The notes beneath the pieces were generated by a model. It did not search any database and was not told the DNA's origin. It worked only from the letters and a program-made list of their open reading frames with translations. The position numbers were made by a program, and so were the translations under genes. From Curvibacter sp. GWA2_64_110 (GTDB lineage: Bacteria; Pseudomonadota; Gammaproteobacteria; Burkholderiales; Burkholderiaceae_C), in the NCBI GenBank assembly GCA_001797315.1, contig MGPC01000021.1, positions 62,001 to 126,000 on the forward strand: a DNA stretch of 64,000 nt. Reading direction: 5' to 3'. Shown here piece by piece: positions 9,811-17,067 of the stretch. How positions within the stretch are numbered: position 1 is the stretch's first letter; each line of letters begins with the position of its first letter.

Positions 9811-11190
9811 ATGAATCGACGTCACTTTTTCGCCGGCACCAGTCTGACCGCGGTAGCTGCCGCCAGCGTGAGCCGCGTGGCCATGGCCGCCCTGCCCGAG
9901 CCGGTGCTGATGGACAAACCCGACACCGCGCCGCCGCTACTGCCCCCCAACGGCCGGCCCTACAACCCGGTGGTCACGCTCAACGGCTGGACCTTGCCCT
10001 GGCGCATGAACAACGGCGTGAAGGAGTTCCACCTAGTGGCCGAGCCGGTGGTGCGCGAGATCGCGCCCGGCATGCGCGCCACGCTGTGGGGCTACAACGG
10101 CCAGAGCCCGGGCCCCACCATCGAGGTGGTGGAAGGCGACCGCCTGCGCATTTTCGTCACCAACAAGCTGCCCGAACACACCACCATGCACTGGCATGGC
10201 CAGCGCCTGCCCAACGGCATGGATGGCGTGGGCGGCCTGACGCAGCCGCAGATTCCGGTTGGCAAGACCTTCGTCTACGAATTCGTGGCACGCCGGCCCG
10301 GCACCTTCATGTACCACCCGCACGCGGACGAGATGACGCAGATGGCCATGGGCATGATGGGCTTCTGGGTCACGCACCCCAAAGGCCAGCATCCACTCAT
10401 CAGCGAGGTGCAGCGCGACTTCTGCTTCCTGCTCAATGCCTTCGACATCGATCCCGGCAGCAGCACGCCGAAGATCAACACCATGCTGGACTTCAACCTC
10501 TGGACCTGGAACAGCCGCGCCTTCCCCGGCATCGACTCGCTCAACGTGCGGCAAGGCGACAAGGTGCGCATCCGTGTCGGTAACCTGACCATGACCAACC
10601 ACCCGATCCACCTGCACGGCCACGAGTTTGCCGTGACTGGCAGCGACGGTGGACCCTGGCCGCTGGCCGCGCGCATGCCGGAGGTGACGACTGACATTGC
10701 CGTGGGCCAGATGCGGCAGGTGGAGTTCGTGGCGGACGAGGAAGGCGACTGGGCGTTCCACTGCCACAAGAGCCACCACACCATGAACCCCATGGGCCAC
10801 GCCGTGCCCACCATGATCGGCGTCGACCACCGCGGCCTGGTGCAGAAAATCCAGAAGCTGGTGCCCGACTACATGGTGATGGGCGAGCGCGGCATGGCCG
10901 ACATGGGCGAGATGGAAATGCCCATCCCCGACAACACCCTGCCCATGATGACCGGCAACGGGCCTTTTGGTGCGGTCGAGATGGGCGGCATGTTCACCAC
11001 CTTGAAGGTGCGCAAGACCCAGAAGCCGGGCGATTACCGCGATCCGGGCTGGTTCAGGCAGCCGGCCGGCACCCGGGCCTACGAGTGGCGCGGCGCCCTG
11101 CCCGAACCCAAACGCCAGACACCACCTGCGGCCAGCGCGGCACCAGCCGAGCTCAAGGCGATCAAACCCCATTCACACTCACAGCATTGA
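9811..11190 (+). CDS. Multicopper oxidase (copper resistance)
   Basis: This is a periplasmic oxidase of 459 residues that is likely to convert Cu(I) to the less toxic Cu(II), as CopA/CueO-type enzymes do. The N-terminus NRRHFFAG followed by a hydrophobic stretch is a probable Tat signal, fitting export of a folded copper enzyme. Copper-ligand motifs are complete: HWHG (127-130), HPH (169-171), HPIHLHGHEF (264-273) and HCHKSHH (317-323) with Cys318 as the type-1 ligand. Met- and His-rich stretches lie near the C-terminus. The ATG at 9811 is 2 bp after the TolC stop; longer upstream frames have no support. Confidence 0.93.
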   Translation: MNRRHFFAGTSLTAVAAASVSRVAMAALPEPVLMDKPDTAPPLLPPNGRPYNPVVTLNGWTLPWRMNNGVKEFHLVAEPVVREIAPGMRATLWGYNGQSPGPTIEVVEGDRLRIFVTNKLPEHTTMHWHGQRLPNGMDGVGGLTQPQIPVGKTFVYEFVARRPGTFMYHPHADEMTQMAMGMMGFWVTHPKGQHPLISEVQRDFCFLLNAFDIDPGSSTPKINTMLDFNLWTWNSRAFPGIDSLNVRQGDKVRIRVGNLTMTNHPIHLHGHEFAVTGSDGGPWPLAARMPEVTTDIAVGQMRQVEFVADEEGDWAFHCHKSHHTMNPMGHAVPTMIGVDHRGLVQKIQKLVPDYMVMGERGMADMGEMEMPIPDNTLPMMTGNGPFGAVEMGGMFTTLKVRKTQKPGDYRDPGWFRQPAGTRAYEWRGALPEPKRQTPPAASAAPAELKAIKPHSHSQH

Positions 11191-11198
11191 GGAACACC

Positions 11199-11795
11199 AT
11201 GAACGCTATCAAATTTATAGCTGCCTGCGCAATATTGACGGGCGCCAATGCCGCATTTGGCCATGAACCCCGGCAAGGACAGCCGATGCACGCCGCCGCC
11301 GCAGAGCAGAAGGACTGGGGCATCGCTGGTGATGCGAAGCAGGTCAGGCGCACCATCACGCTGACGATGTCAGACACCATGCGCTTCACGCCTGGCCGCA
11401 TCGAGGTCCGGCAAGGCGACACCGTGCGTCTGCGCGTGCGCAATGCCGGCAAGATGCAACACGAACTGGTGCTCGGCACTGCCGATGAACTGGCGGCCCA
11501 TGCCGCCTTGATGCGCAAACACCCGGGCATGGAACACGACGAACCCTACATGGTGCACGTGGCACCGGGCAAGACCGGCGAGATCCTCTGGACCTTCAAC
11601 CGTGCCGGTGAATTCGAGTTTGCCTGCCTGATCGCCGGCCACTACCAGGCCGGCATGAAAGGCAGCATCCACGTCATCACCGCGAAGGCGGGCAAGGACA
11701 AGCCAGCCGCTGTACCAGCCGCCACCCGCCGACAAGGCGGTGATGGCATGCAGCAACATGTCATGATGGAGATGAACCATGGTCAACACTACTGA
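11199..11795 (+). CDS. Periplasmic cupredoxin-like copper protein
   Basis: This is a 198-residue secreted blue-copper-type protein. The plastocyanin/azurin-like fold has a full set of type-1 ligands by position: H88 (KMQHELV), C143, H148 and M153 (FACLIAGHYQAGM). A His/Met-rich C-terminal tail may bind additional copper. The start at 11199 is 8 bp after the oxidase stop. Most of the signal peptide (AIKFIAACAILTGA) is encoded by a dispersed palindromic repeat at 11205-11246. Its 3' end overlaps the DUF411 gene by 17 bp. The likely role is copper storage or electron transfer with the oxidase (inference). Confidence 0.88.
   Translation: MNAIKFIAACAILTGANAAFGHEPRQGQPMHAAAAEQKDWGIAGDAKQVRRTITLTMSDTMRFTPGRIEVRQGDTVRLRVRNAGKMQHELVLGTADELAAHAALMRKHPGMEHDEPYMVHVAPGKTGEILWTFNRAGEFEFACLIAGHYQAGMKGSIHVITAKAGKDKPAAVPAATRRQGGDGMQQHVMMEMNHGQHY
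11205..11246 (+). repeat. Dispersed palindromic repeat forming the cupredoxin signal peptide
   Basis: GCTATCAAATTTATAGC is the palindromic head of this copy (GCTAT/ATAGC arms), followed by a TGCGCAATATTGACGGGC tail. Codons 3-16 of the cupredoxin gene are made of it, so the repeat supplies the hydrophobic export signal. Confidence 0.7.
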
Positions 11796-12273
11796 ACACC
11801 TGCGCCGCCGTACGTTGCTGCAGGCCGGCTTGGCCGCAGCGCTGGGCACCCTGCCGCTGCTGGCCAGCAGCAACACCGGCCCCCAACCTGTGATCGAAGT
11901 CTGGAAGACGCCCACCTGCGGCTGCTGTCACGACTGGATCCGGCACCTGCAGACCAACGGTTATGAGGTGCGGACGCACGACGTCAGCGATGCCGTCAAG
12001 CGCGAAGTTCGCCAGCGCCTGGGCCTGGCCGACAGGTTCGGCTCCTGCCACACCGCGCTGGTGGGCGGCTACCTGCTCGAAGGCCATGTGCCGGCGCGCG
12101 ACATCCAGCGCCTGCTGAAAGAAAAACCGCGCGCCCTGGGCCTGGCCGTGCCCGGCATGCCGGTCGGCTCGCCCGGCATGGACGGCCCCGAATATGGCGG
12201 CCGCAAAGACCCGTACGACGTGCTGCTGGTGCAGCGCGGCGGCAGCGCCTCCGTTTATCAGTCTTACCGTTGA
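11779..12273 (+). CDS. DUF411 family metal-binding protein
   Basis: This is a 164-residue exported protein of the DUF411 family, found in copper and silver resistance clusters. The N-terminus RRRTLLQAG plus a hydrophobic stretch resembles a Tat signal. The thioredoxin-like domain begins VIEVWKTPTCGCC with Cys47, Cys49 and Cys50, the expected metal or redox site, followed by the GSCHT and EGHVP elements of the family. It overlaps the cupredoxin gene by 17 bp, which indicates tight coupling. DUF411 function is not established in general, though a role as a copper chaperone is often proposed. Confidence 0.88.
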   Translation: MVNTTEHLRRRTLLQAGLAAALGTLPLLASSNTGPQPVIEVWKTPTCGCCHDWIRHLQTNGYEVRTHDVSDAVKREVRQRLGLADRFGSCHTALVGGYLLEGHVPARDIQRLLKEKPRALGLAVPGMPVGSPGMDGPEYGGRKDPYDVLLVQRGGSASVYQSYR

Positions 12274-12284
12274 AGGAATCCCGC

Positions 12285-12617
12285 ATGAAGACCCTTGCCC
12301 TGACTCTCAGCCTGCTGCTGGCCGGCGGCCATGCCCTGGCCCAAAGCCAGACCAACGACCACGACAGCCACCACGCCTCGCCCGCAGCCAGCGAGACAAC
12401 CGAAGCCGAAGTGCGCAAGGTGGACAAGGCGGCGAAGAAGATCACCCTCAAGCACGGCGAGATCAAGAACCTCGACATGCCGCCCATGACCATGGTGTTC
12501 CAGGTCAAGGACGCGGCGCTGCTGGACCAGGTGCAGGCCGGCGACAAGGTGCGCTTCACGGCCGACAAGATCAACGGTGCTTACATCGTGCTCACCATCG
12601 AATCAATGAAAAACTAG
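12285..12617 (+). CDS. CusF-like periplasmic copper-binding protein
   Basis: This is a 110-residue protein with a signal peptide (cleavage after ALAQ) and a CusF/DUF-type OB-fold domain. The motif LDMPPMTMVF aligns with the CusF copper site NWPEMTM, but the Trp that caps Cu(I) in E. coli CusF is Met here. The ATG at 12285 is chosen over 12270 because it gives a clean signal peptide. It is the last gene of the copper operon. Its stop codon shares CTAG with the stop of the convergent radical SAM gene. Confidence 0.86.
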   Translation: MKTLALTLSLLLAGGHALAQSQTNDHDSHHASPAASETTEAEVRKVDKAAKKITLKHGEIKNLDMPPMTMVFQVKDAALLDQVQAGDKVRFTADKINGAYIVLTIESMKN

Positions 12618-13702
12618 AACAAGCTGCCCTGCCCCGCCGCCAGGCCGGGGCGGAACTGCGACAGGTCCAGCGCAAGGCGCTCGCAGTTCAGGCCGTGGCG
12701 GGCACAGGCCTTGTGGAAGCGCTGGCGGATCAGCTCCGACCACAGACCGCTGCCGCTCATGCGGGTGGCGAAATCGCTCCGGTAGTCCTGGCCGCCGCGC
12801 ATCTCGCGGATGCGCGCCATCACGCGCGCCGCGCGCTGCGGGTAATGCACAGCCAGCCACTGCTGGAACACCTCGTTCAGCTCCCACGGCAGGCGCAGCA
12901 CGGTGTAGAAGGCGCTCTTCGCGCCGGCTTCGGCCGCGGCTTCCAGCACCTGCTCCATGTCGTCGTTGATGAAGGGAATCTGCGGCGCCACGCTCACGCC
13001 CACCGGCACGCCGGCCTCGGCCAGCGTGCGGATGGTGCGCAGCCGGCGCTGCGGCGAGGCGGCACGCGGCTCCAGCTGGCGCGCCAACGCGCCGTCAAGC
13101 GTGGTGATGGTGACGTAGATCGCCGTCAGATGGTCGGCCGCCATCGGCGCGATCAGGTCCAGGTCGCGCTCCACGCCGCTGGACTTGGTGACGAGTGAAA
13201 ACGGATGGCGCGCCTCGCGCAGCACCTCGATCAGCGAGCGCGTGATCTTCAACTCGCGCTCGACCGGCTGGTAGCAGTCGGTCACCGAGCCGATGACGAT
13301 CATGCTCGGCCGATAGCCGGGCCGTATCAACTCCTTGCGCAATAGCGCCGCCAGCCCGCGCTTGGCAATGATCACCGTCTCGAAGTCCAGCCCCGGCGAC
13401 AGCCCGAGGTAGCTGTGCGTCGGCCGCGCGTAGCAGTAGGAGCAGCCGTGCTCGCAGCCGCGGTAGGGGTTGATGGAGTAGTCGAACGCAATGTCGGGCG
13501 AATCGTTGGCCATGATGGCGCTGCGCGCGTCCTCCCAGCGCACCTCGGTCTGCGGCTTGGCGGCCTCGCCCTGCAAAGTCTCGTCCCAGGTCTGCCAGCC
13601 ATCGTCGAACGCGGCGCGCGCCTCTTGCTCGAAGCGGTGCGCCACGCGCGTGGCCGCGCCGCGCCCCTTGAGCGCGCTCAGCGGGATGGTGAACTCGGCC
13701 AT
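12614..13702 (-). CDS. PA0069-family radical SAM protein (SplB-like)
   Basis: This is a 362-residue radical SAM enzyme. The cluster motif CEHGCSYC (C-x3-C-x2-C) lies in NPYRGCEHGCSYCYARPTHS, the hallmark of the PA0069 family, which is related to spore photoproduct lyase. The start at 13702 (MAEFTIPL) is preferred; an upstream frame to 13831 would run into the LexA-type box at 13820-13835. I recall that Pseudomonas aeruginosa PA0069 is a member of the LexA regulon, which agrees with the box here and suggests a DNA-damage role. The substrate is not known. Confidence 0.87.
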   Translation of the reverse strand: MAEFTIPLSALKGRGAATRVAHRFEQEARAAFDDGWQTWDETLQGEAAKPQTEVRWEDARSAIMANDSPDIAFDYSINPYRGCEHGCSYCYARPTHSYLGLSPGLDFETVIIAKRGLAALLRKELIRPGYRPSMIVIGSVTDCYQPVERELKITRSLIEVLREARHPFSLVTKSSGVERDLDLIAPMAADHLTAIYVTITTLDGALARQLEPRAASPQRRLRTIRTLAEAGVPVGVSVAPQIPFINDDMEQVLEAAAEAGAKSAFYTVLRLPWELNEVFQQWLAVHYPQRAARVMARIREMRGGQDYRSDFATRMSGSGLWSELIRQRFHKACARHGLNCERLALDLSQFRPGLAAGQGSLF

Positions 13703-13819
13703 GGCCTCAACACCCGGGAGCGCATGGCGCGGGAAAGTACGGAGCGCCGTGCGCCGTGCGGCGGCTAAAGTCCATGCCAGACAAGAACAGGGGGCGGGAT
13801 TCCATGGTTTGGTCAAATA

Positions 13820-13835
13820 CTGTATATTCAAACAG
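13820..13835 (-). promoter_or_regulatory. LexA (SOS) box
   Basis: CTGTATATTCAAACAG fits the proteobacterial LexA operator CTGT-N8-ACAG exactly. It lies 118 bp upstream of the radical SAM start codon on the minus strand, in AT-rich promoter-like DNA (TATATTCAAACAGTATATAG). The divergent VOC gene starts 104 bp to the other side, so control of that gene cannot be excluded. Confidence 0.72.
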
Positions 13836-13925
13836 TATATAGATCACACCTCCAGGCATCAAGCCGGATTAGGATGGCGCGATCGATTTGAATGACAAGC
13901 GCCAAGTCGCCAATTCCCACGACCA

Positions 13926-13933
13926 GCAGGAGG
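13926..13933 (+). promoter_or_regulatory. Ribosome binding site deciding the VOC start
   Basis: GCAGGAGG lies 5 nt before the GTG at 13939. It supports that codon over the TTG at 13888, which would add 17 residues with no family similarity. Confidence 0.65.
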
Positions 13934-13938
13934 TTTCC

Positions 13939-14307
13939 GTGTTCGACCATCTTGGATTTGGCGTTACCGACTACGCCGCAAGCAAGGCGTTCTTTCTGCA
14001 GTCGCTCCAGCCGCTCGGGATAGGGATCGTCATGGAAGGCGAACACGGTCTCGGCATGGGGCCGAAGGGCAAGCCGGCGCTTTGGCTGTTCCAGACTTCC
14101 GAAAAACCGACGCCGTTGCACATCGCGTTCGCGGCCGAGAATCGCCAGCAGGTCCGGGACTTCTATCGCGCAGCACTGGAGGCCGGCGGCAAAGACAACG
14201 GTGCACCGGGTCTTCGTCCGCATTACCATCCCAATTACTATGGCGCCTTCGTCATTGGACCTGACGGTCACAACGTCGAAGCAGTCTGTCATCGGCCAGA
14301 GGCCTGA
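13939..14307 (+). CDS. VOC (glyoxalase/bleomycin-resistance) family protein
   Basis: This is a single vicinal-oxygen-chelate domain protein of 122 residues, starting VFDHLGFGVTDYAASKAFF, typical of small VOC enzymes of unknown substrate. The GTG start is set by the strong Shine-Dalgarno at 13926-13933. Metal-ligand type residues include His in the first strand and Glu near the C-terminus (NVEAVCH). The gene has more mixed third-position use than the cluster before it, and it stands beside a GFA gene with similar composition, which may indicate a transferred pair (inference). The reaction is not known. Confidence 0.82.
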   Translation: MFDHLGFGVTDYAASKAFFLQSLQPLGIGIVMEGEHGLGMGPKGKPALWLFQTSEKPTPLHIAFAAENRQQVRDFYRAALEAGGKDNGAPGLRPHYHPNYYGAFVIGPDGHNVEAVCHRPEA

Positions 14308-14384
14308 CCCTTCACCCGAGGTTGATCTCACCCTGTCTGGATCGGATTCAACCGTCACTGTCTGAACCACCGGAGGCCGCACTC

Positions 14385-14732
14385 ATGAATTACACGGGAA
14401 GCTGTCATTGCGGGCGCATCGCCTTCCAAGTTGAAGGCACGCTCGCCGGAGCCATGTCATGCAACTGCTCGCTGTGTCAGCGCAAGGGCTCGCTAATGTG
14501 GTTCGTCCCCCGGGCGCACTTGCAGCTCACGACACCTGAAGAAAATACAAGCACCTACACCTTCAACAAACACGTCATCAAGCACCGGTTTTGTCCTGTC
14601 TGCGGAATTCACCCGTATGGCGAAGGGACGGATCCCAAGGGCAACGCCATGGCCGCCATCAACATCCGCTGCCTCGACGGCGTCGAACTGGAGAAGATTG
14701 CCGTCAGGCACTATGACGGCCGCGCCAGCTAG
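14385..14732 (+). CDS. GFA (glutathione-dependent formaldehyde-activating) family protein
   Basis: This is a 115-residue zinc protein of the GFA family. Zinc-binding cysteines appear as CHCG (7-10), CNCSLC and CPVCG, the complete family pattern. The start at 14385 follows a GGAGG-type site; the upstream ATG at 14322 has no such support. Despite the family name, most members have no proven link to formaldehyde. It lies 77 bp after the VOC gene and may be expressed with it. No truncation is visible against the family length of about 110-140 residues. Confidence 0.87.
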   Translation: MNYTGSCHCGRIAFQVEGTLAGAMSCNCSLCQRKGSLMWFVPRAHLQLTTPEENTSTYTFNKHVIKHRFCPVCGIHPYGEGTDPKGNAMAAINIRCLDGVELEKIAVRHYDGRAS

Positions 14733-14826
14733 CACACGGCACCCGATCCTTTCATCGAGAGGCGCCGATCTGGCCTGAGGATTTTGTCGGCCAGCCGTAT
14801 CAGGCATCAACCATCAAGGAAAAACC

Positions 14827-15183
14827 ATGTCCCTCATCGCCAACCTCGTCATCGCCCTGATCGCCCTCCTGCATGTCTACATCCTCGTGCTCGAGATGTT
14901 TCTGTGGGACAAGCCTGCCGGGCTGCGCGCCTTCGGCCAGACCCAGGAAGCCGCGACGGCGTCCAAGGTTCTGGCCGCCAACCAGGGTTTGTACAACGGC
15001 TTTCTGGCCGCCGGCCTGTTCTGGGGCCTGAGCCTCGGCGCCGGCGGCATGGATGTCAAAGTGTTCTTCCTCGGCTGCGTGCTGGTGGCCGGTCTGTACG
15101 GCGCCGCCACGGCCAACCGCAAGATTCTCTTCATCCAGGCGATTCCCGCCGCCATTGGGCTGATCCTCGTCTTTCTGTCGTGA
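14827..15183 (+). CDS. DUF1304 family membrane protein
   Basis: This is a 118-residue integral membrane protein with four predicted helices (roughly residues 4-24, 53-70, 74-92, 98-117) and the conserved stretch EMFLWDKPAGLRAFG between helices 1 and 2. It fits DUF1304, a family without known function. An AAGGA site precedes the ATG. It stands alone between the GFA gene and another small membrane protein; spacing on both sides (94 and 66 bp) gives no firm operon assignment. Confidence 0.85.
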   Translation: MSLIANLVIALIALLHVYILVLEMFLWDKPAGLRAFGQTQEAATASKVLAANQGLYNGFLAAGLFWGLSLGAGGMDVKVFFLGCVLVAGLYGAATANRKILFIQAIPAAIGLILVFLS

Positions 15184-15249
15184 GCGATTGATCCGGCCAG
15201 GCAGCACGCATCTGGTCGCCCGCCGTCGGATCCATCCAATTCCTGCCTC

Positions 15250-15606
15250 ATGTACGAACCGCGCCACCTCCCCCCCATCCCCGCCGGCCGCTTTACCTTG
15301 CGTCTGCTGGTCCATGCCTCGCTGGCTATGGCGCTGATCGCGGTCTCCCTGCTGGCGGGCATGCTGGGCTACCGCTATTACGAACAGATGTCGTGGGTCG
15401 ATGCCTTCGTCAACGCTGCCATGCTGCTCGGCGGCATGGGGCCGGTCAAGACGGCCGACCTGAGCGAAGCCGGCAAGCTCTTTGCCGGGTTTTATGCGCT
15501 GTACGCCGGGCTGGCCTTCATCGCCGTCATGGGCATCATGCTGACACCGGTCGTGCACCGGGTGCTGCATCGCTTCCACTGGGGCGAGGAGCGCAACAGC
15601 CGTTAG
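15250..15606 (+). CDS. Hypothetical two-helix membrane protein
   Basis: This is a 118-residue protein with two strong hydrophobic segments (about 20-43 and 79-99) separated by a re-entrant-like stretch, AAMLLGGMGPVKTADLSEAGK. The layout resembles the pore module of small ion-channel-like proteins, but no potassium selectivity sequence is present and I would not name it a channel. The N- and C-termini are polar. The 3' end lies 12 bp from the end of the convergent SHOCT gene. Function is unknown. Confidence 0.72.
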   Translation: MYEPRHLPPIPAGRFTLRLLVHASLAMALIAVSLLAGMLGYRYYEQMSWVDAFVNAAMLLGGMGPVKTADLSEAGKLFAGFYALYAGLAFIAVMGIMLTPVVHRVLHRFHWGEERNSR

Positions 15607-15618
15607 GCGTCGAAAGAC

Positions 15619-15855
15619 TCAAACGCCGTCGCGGTCCAGGATCGCCTTGCGACTCTCGTAGTCTTCGGGGCTGATCTCTCCGGCGGCCAGGCGGCGGCGC
15701 AGCACCTCATGTGGCGTCTCGCGCGACTTCTCTCGCGGCCCGCGCCAACGATCACCGCGCCAGAACAGCAGCGCCACGATGAGAACGACCCAGAAAATCC
15801 ACCAGAAAAAGTGCATGCCACCCATATGGCCGTAGTAGTCATAACCATTGAACAT
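15619..15855 (-). CDS. Small SHOCT-domain membrane protein
   Basis: This is a 78-residue protein with one membrane helix (about 14-30, HFFWWIFWVVLIVALLFW) and a C-terminal short SHOCT domain (LRRRLAAGEISPEDYESRKAIL). The ATG at 15855 has a good AGGAG-type site just upstream on the minus strand; the longer frame to 15993 has no support. SHOCT domains are small oligomerisation modules of membrane proteins with varied roles. The aromatic and Gly/His-rich N-terminus (MFNGYDYYGHMGGMH) is common in this group. Confidence 0.82.
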   Translation of the reverse strand: MFNGYDYYGHMGGMHFFWWIFWVVLIVALLFWRGDRWRGPREKSRETPHEVLRRRLAAGEISPEDYESRKAILDRDGV

Positions 15856-15934
15856 GTCCGCGCTCCTCTCGCACCGCACGGCGGTGCTGCACCCCACTCT
15901 ACGCCTAAACCCATCCTGCGCATAATCTGCGTTC

Positions 15935-16948
15935 ATGAGTACCATCAACCCGCGCACCACCTTCCCCGGATCTCTCACCGACGTTGCCGGCATCGAAGTC
16001 GGCCACTACACCGAGACGCGCCGCCCGACCGGCTGCAGCGTGGTGATTGCGCGTGACGGCGCCGTGGCCGGCGTGGACGTGCGTGGTGCGGCACCAGGCA
16101 CGCGCGAAACCGACCTGCTGCAACCAGCCAACCTGGTGGACCAGGTGCACGCCATCACGCTCTGCGGCGGCAGCGCCTGGGGGCTGGATGCCGCCAGCGG
16201 CGTGATGCGCTGGCTGGAAGAGAACCACATTGGTTTGAACACCGGCTACGGGCTGGTGCCCATCGTGCCGGCGGCCGTGGTGTTTGACCTCGGTGTCGGC
16301 GATGCCCGCATCCGGCCCGATGCACAGGCCGGTTACCAGGCCTGCCTGGCGGCCAGCCGCCAGCCGCCAGCGCAAGGCAATGTGGGCGCTGGTACCGGCG
16401 CGCTGGTGGGCAAGCTGTTCGGCATGACGCGCGCCATGAAGGGCGGCATCGGCACCGCCTCGCTCTGCGTGGAGGGCATCACGGTGGGGGCACTGATTGT
16501 CTGCAATGCGGTGGGCGACGTGTTCGACCCGGCTAGCGGCCAGATCATTGCCGGTGCGCGCACCGTCGATGGCAAGGCTTTGCTGGGCAGTCGCGATGCG
16601 ATGGTGAAAGGCGAGCTGCCGCAGAACCTGCTGGCCGGCACCAACACCACCATCGGCGTGGTGGCCACCGACGCGGTGCTGACCAAACCACAGGCGCAGC
16701 GCCTGGCGCAGGTCAGCCACGACGGACTGGCGCGCGCCATCAACCCGGTGCACACCATGCTCGATGGCGACACGCTGTTTGCACTGGCCACCGGCCGAAG
16801 CGGCAAGAGCGCCAGCATGCTGCTGCTGGCCACGCTGGCCGCCGAAGTCACCGCGCGCGCGGTGGTGAACGCGGTACGCGCAGCGCAAAGCCTGACGGAG
16901 AATGGACAGACTTGGCCGGCGGCCGTCGATTTGCACTCGGTGCCCTGA
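15935..16948 (+). CDS. P1/S58-family peptidase (DmpA/BapA-like)
   Basis: This is a 337-residue N-terminal-nucleophile hydrolase of the DmpA group (L-aminopeptidase/D-esterase or beta-aminopeptidase). Members are made as a precursor that cleaves itself, freeing a Ser or Thr nucleophile. The cleavage region reads GTNTTIGVVATDA, with the nucleophile probably Thr238 or Thr239. The N-terminal part LTDVAGIEVGH and the CGGSAWGLDAASGV stretch are also family-typical. No signal peptide is visible, so it is likely cytoplasmic. It is divergent from the SHOCT gene. The natural substrate is unknown. Confidence 0.88.
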   Translation: MSTINPRTTFPGSLTDVAGIEVGHYTETRRPTGCSVVIARDGAVAGVDVRGAAPGTRETDLLQPANLVDQVHAITLCGGSAWGLDAASGVMRWLEENHIGLNTGYGLVPIVPAAVVFDLGVGDARIRPDAQAGYQACLAASRQPPAQGNVGAGTGALVGKLFGMTRAMKGGIGTASLCVEGITVGALIVCNAVGDVFDPASGQIIAGARTVDGKALLGSRDAMVKGELPQNLLAGTNTTIGVVATDAVLTKPQAQRLAQVSHDGLARAINPVHTMLDGDTLFALATGRSGKSASMLLLATLAAEVTARAVVNAVRAAQSLTENGQTWPAAVDLHSVP

Positions 16949-17067
16949 ACGCCAGGCTGACGTCCATCACCAGACCGGCGACAGTCTGTTGAATCCGGGC
17001 CACATGAGCATGGCCCCAAACCCGCCGGGCGTTTATGCTTGCGTTACACCACTGCGCAAAGCCCCCG

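Noticed and set aside
16949-17067. Possible small gene between the peptidase and the Lon-like protease.
   Set aside because: Only short frames without coding-like codon use; more likely promoter DNA.
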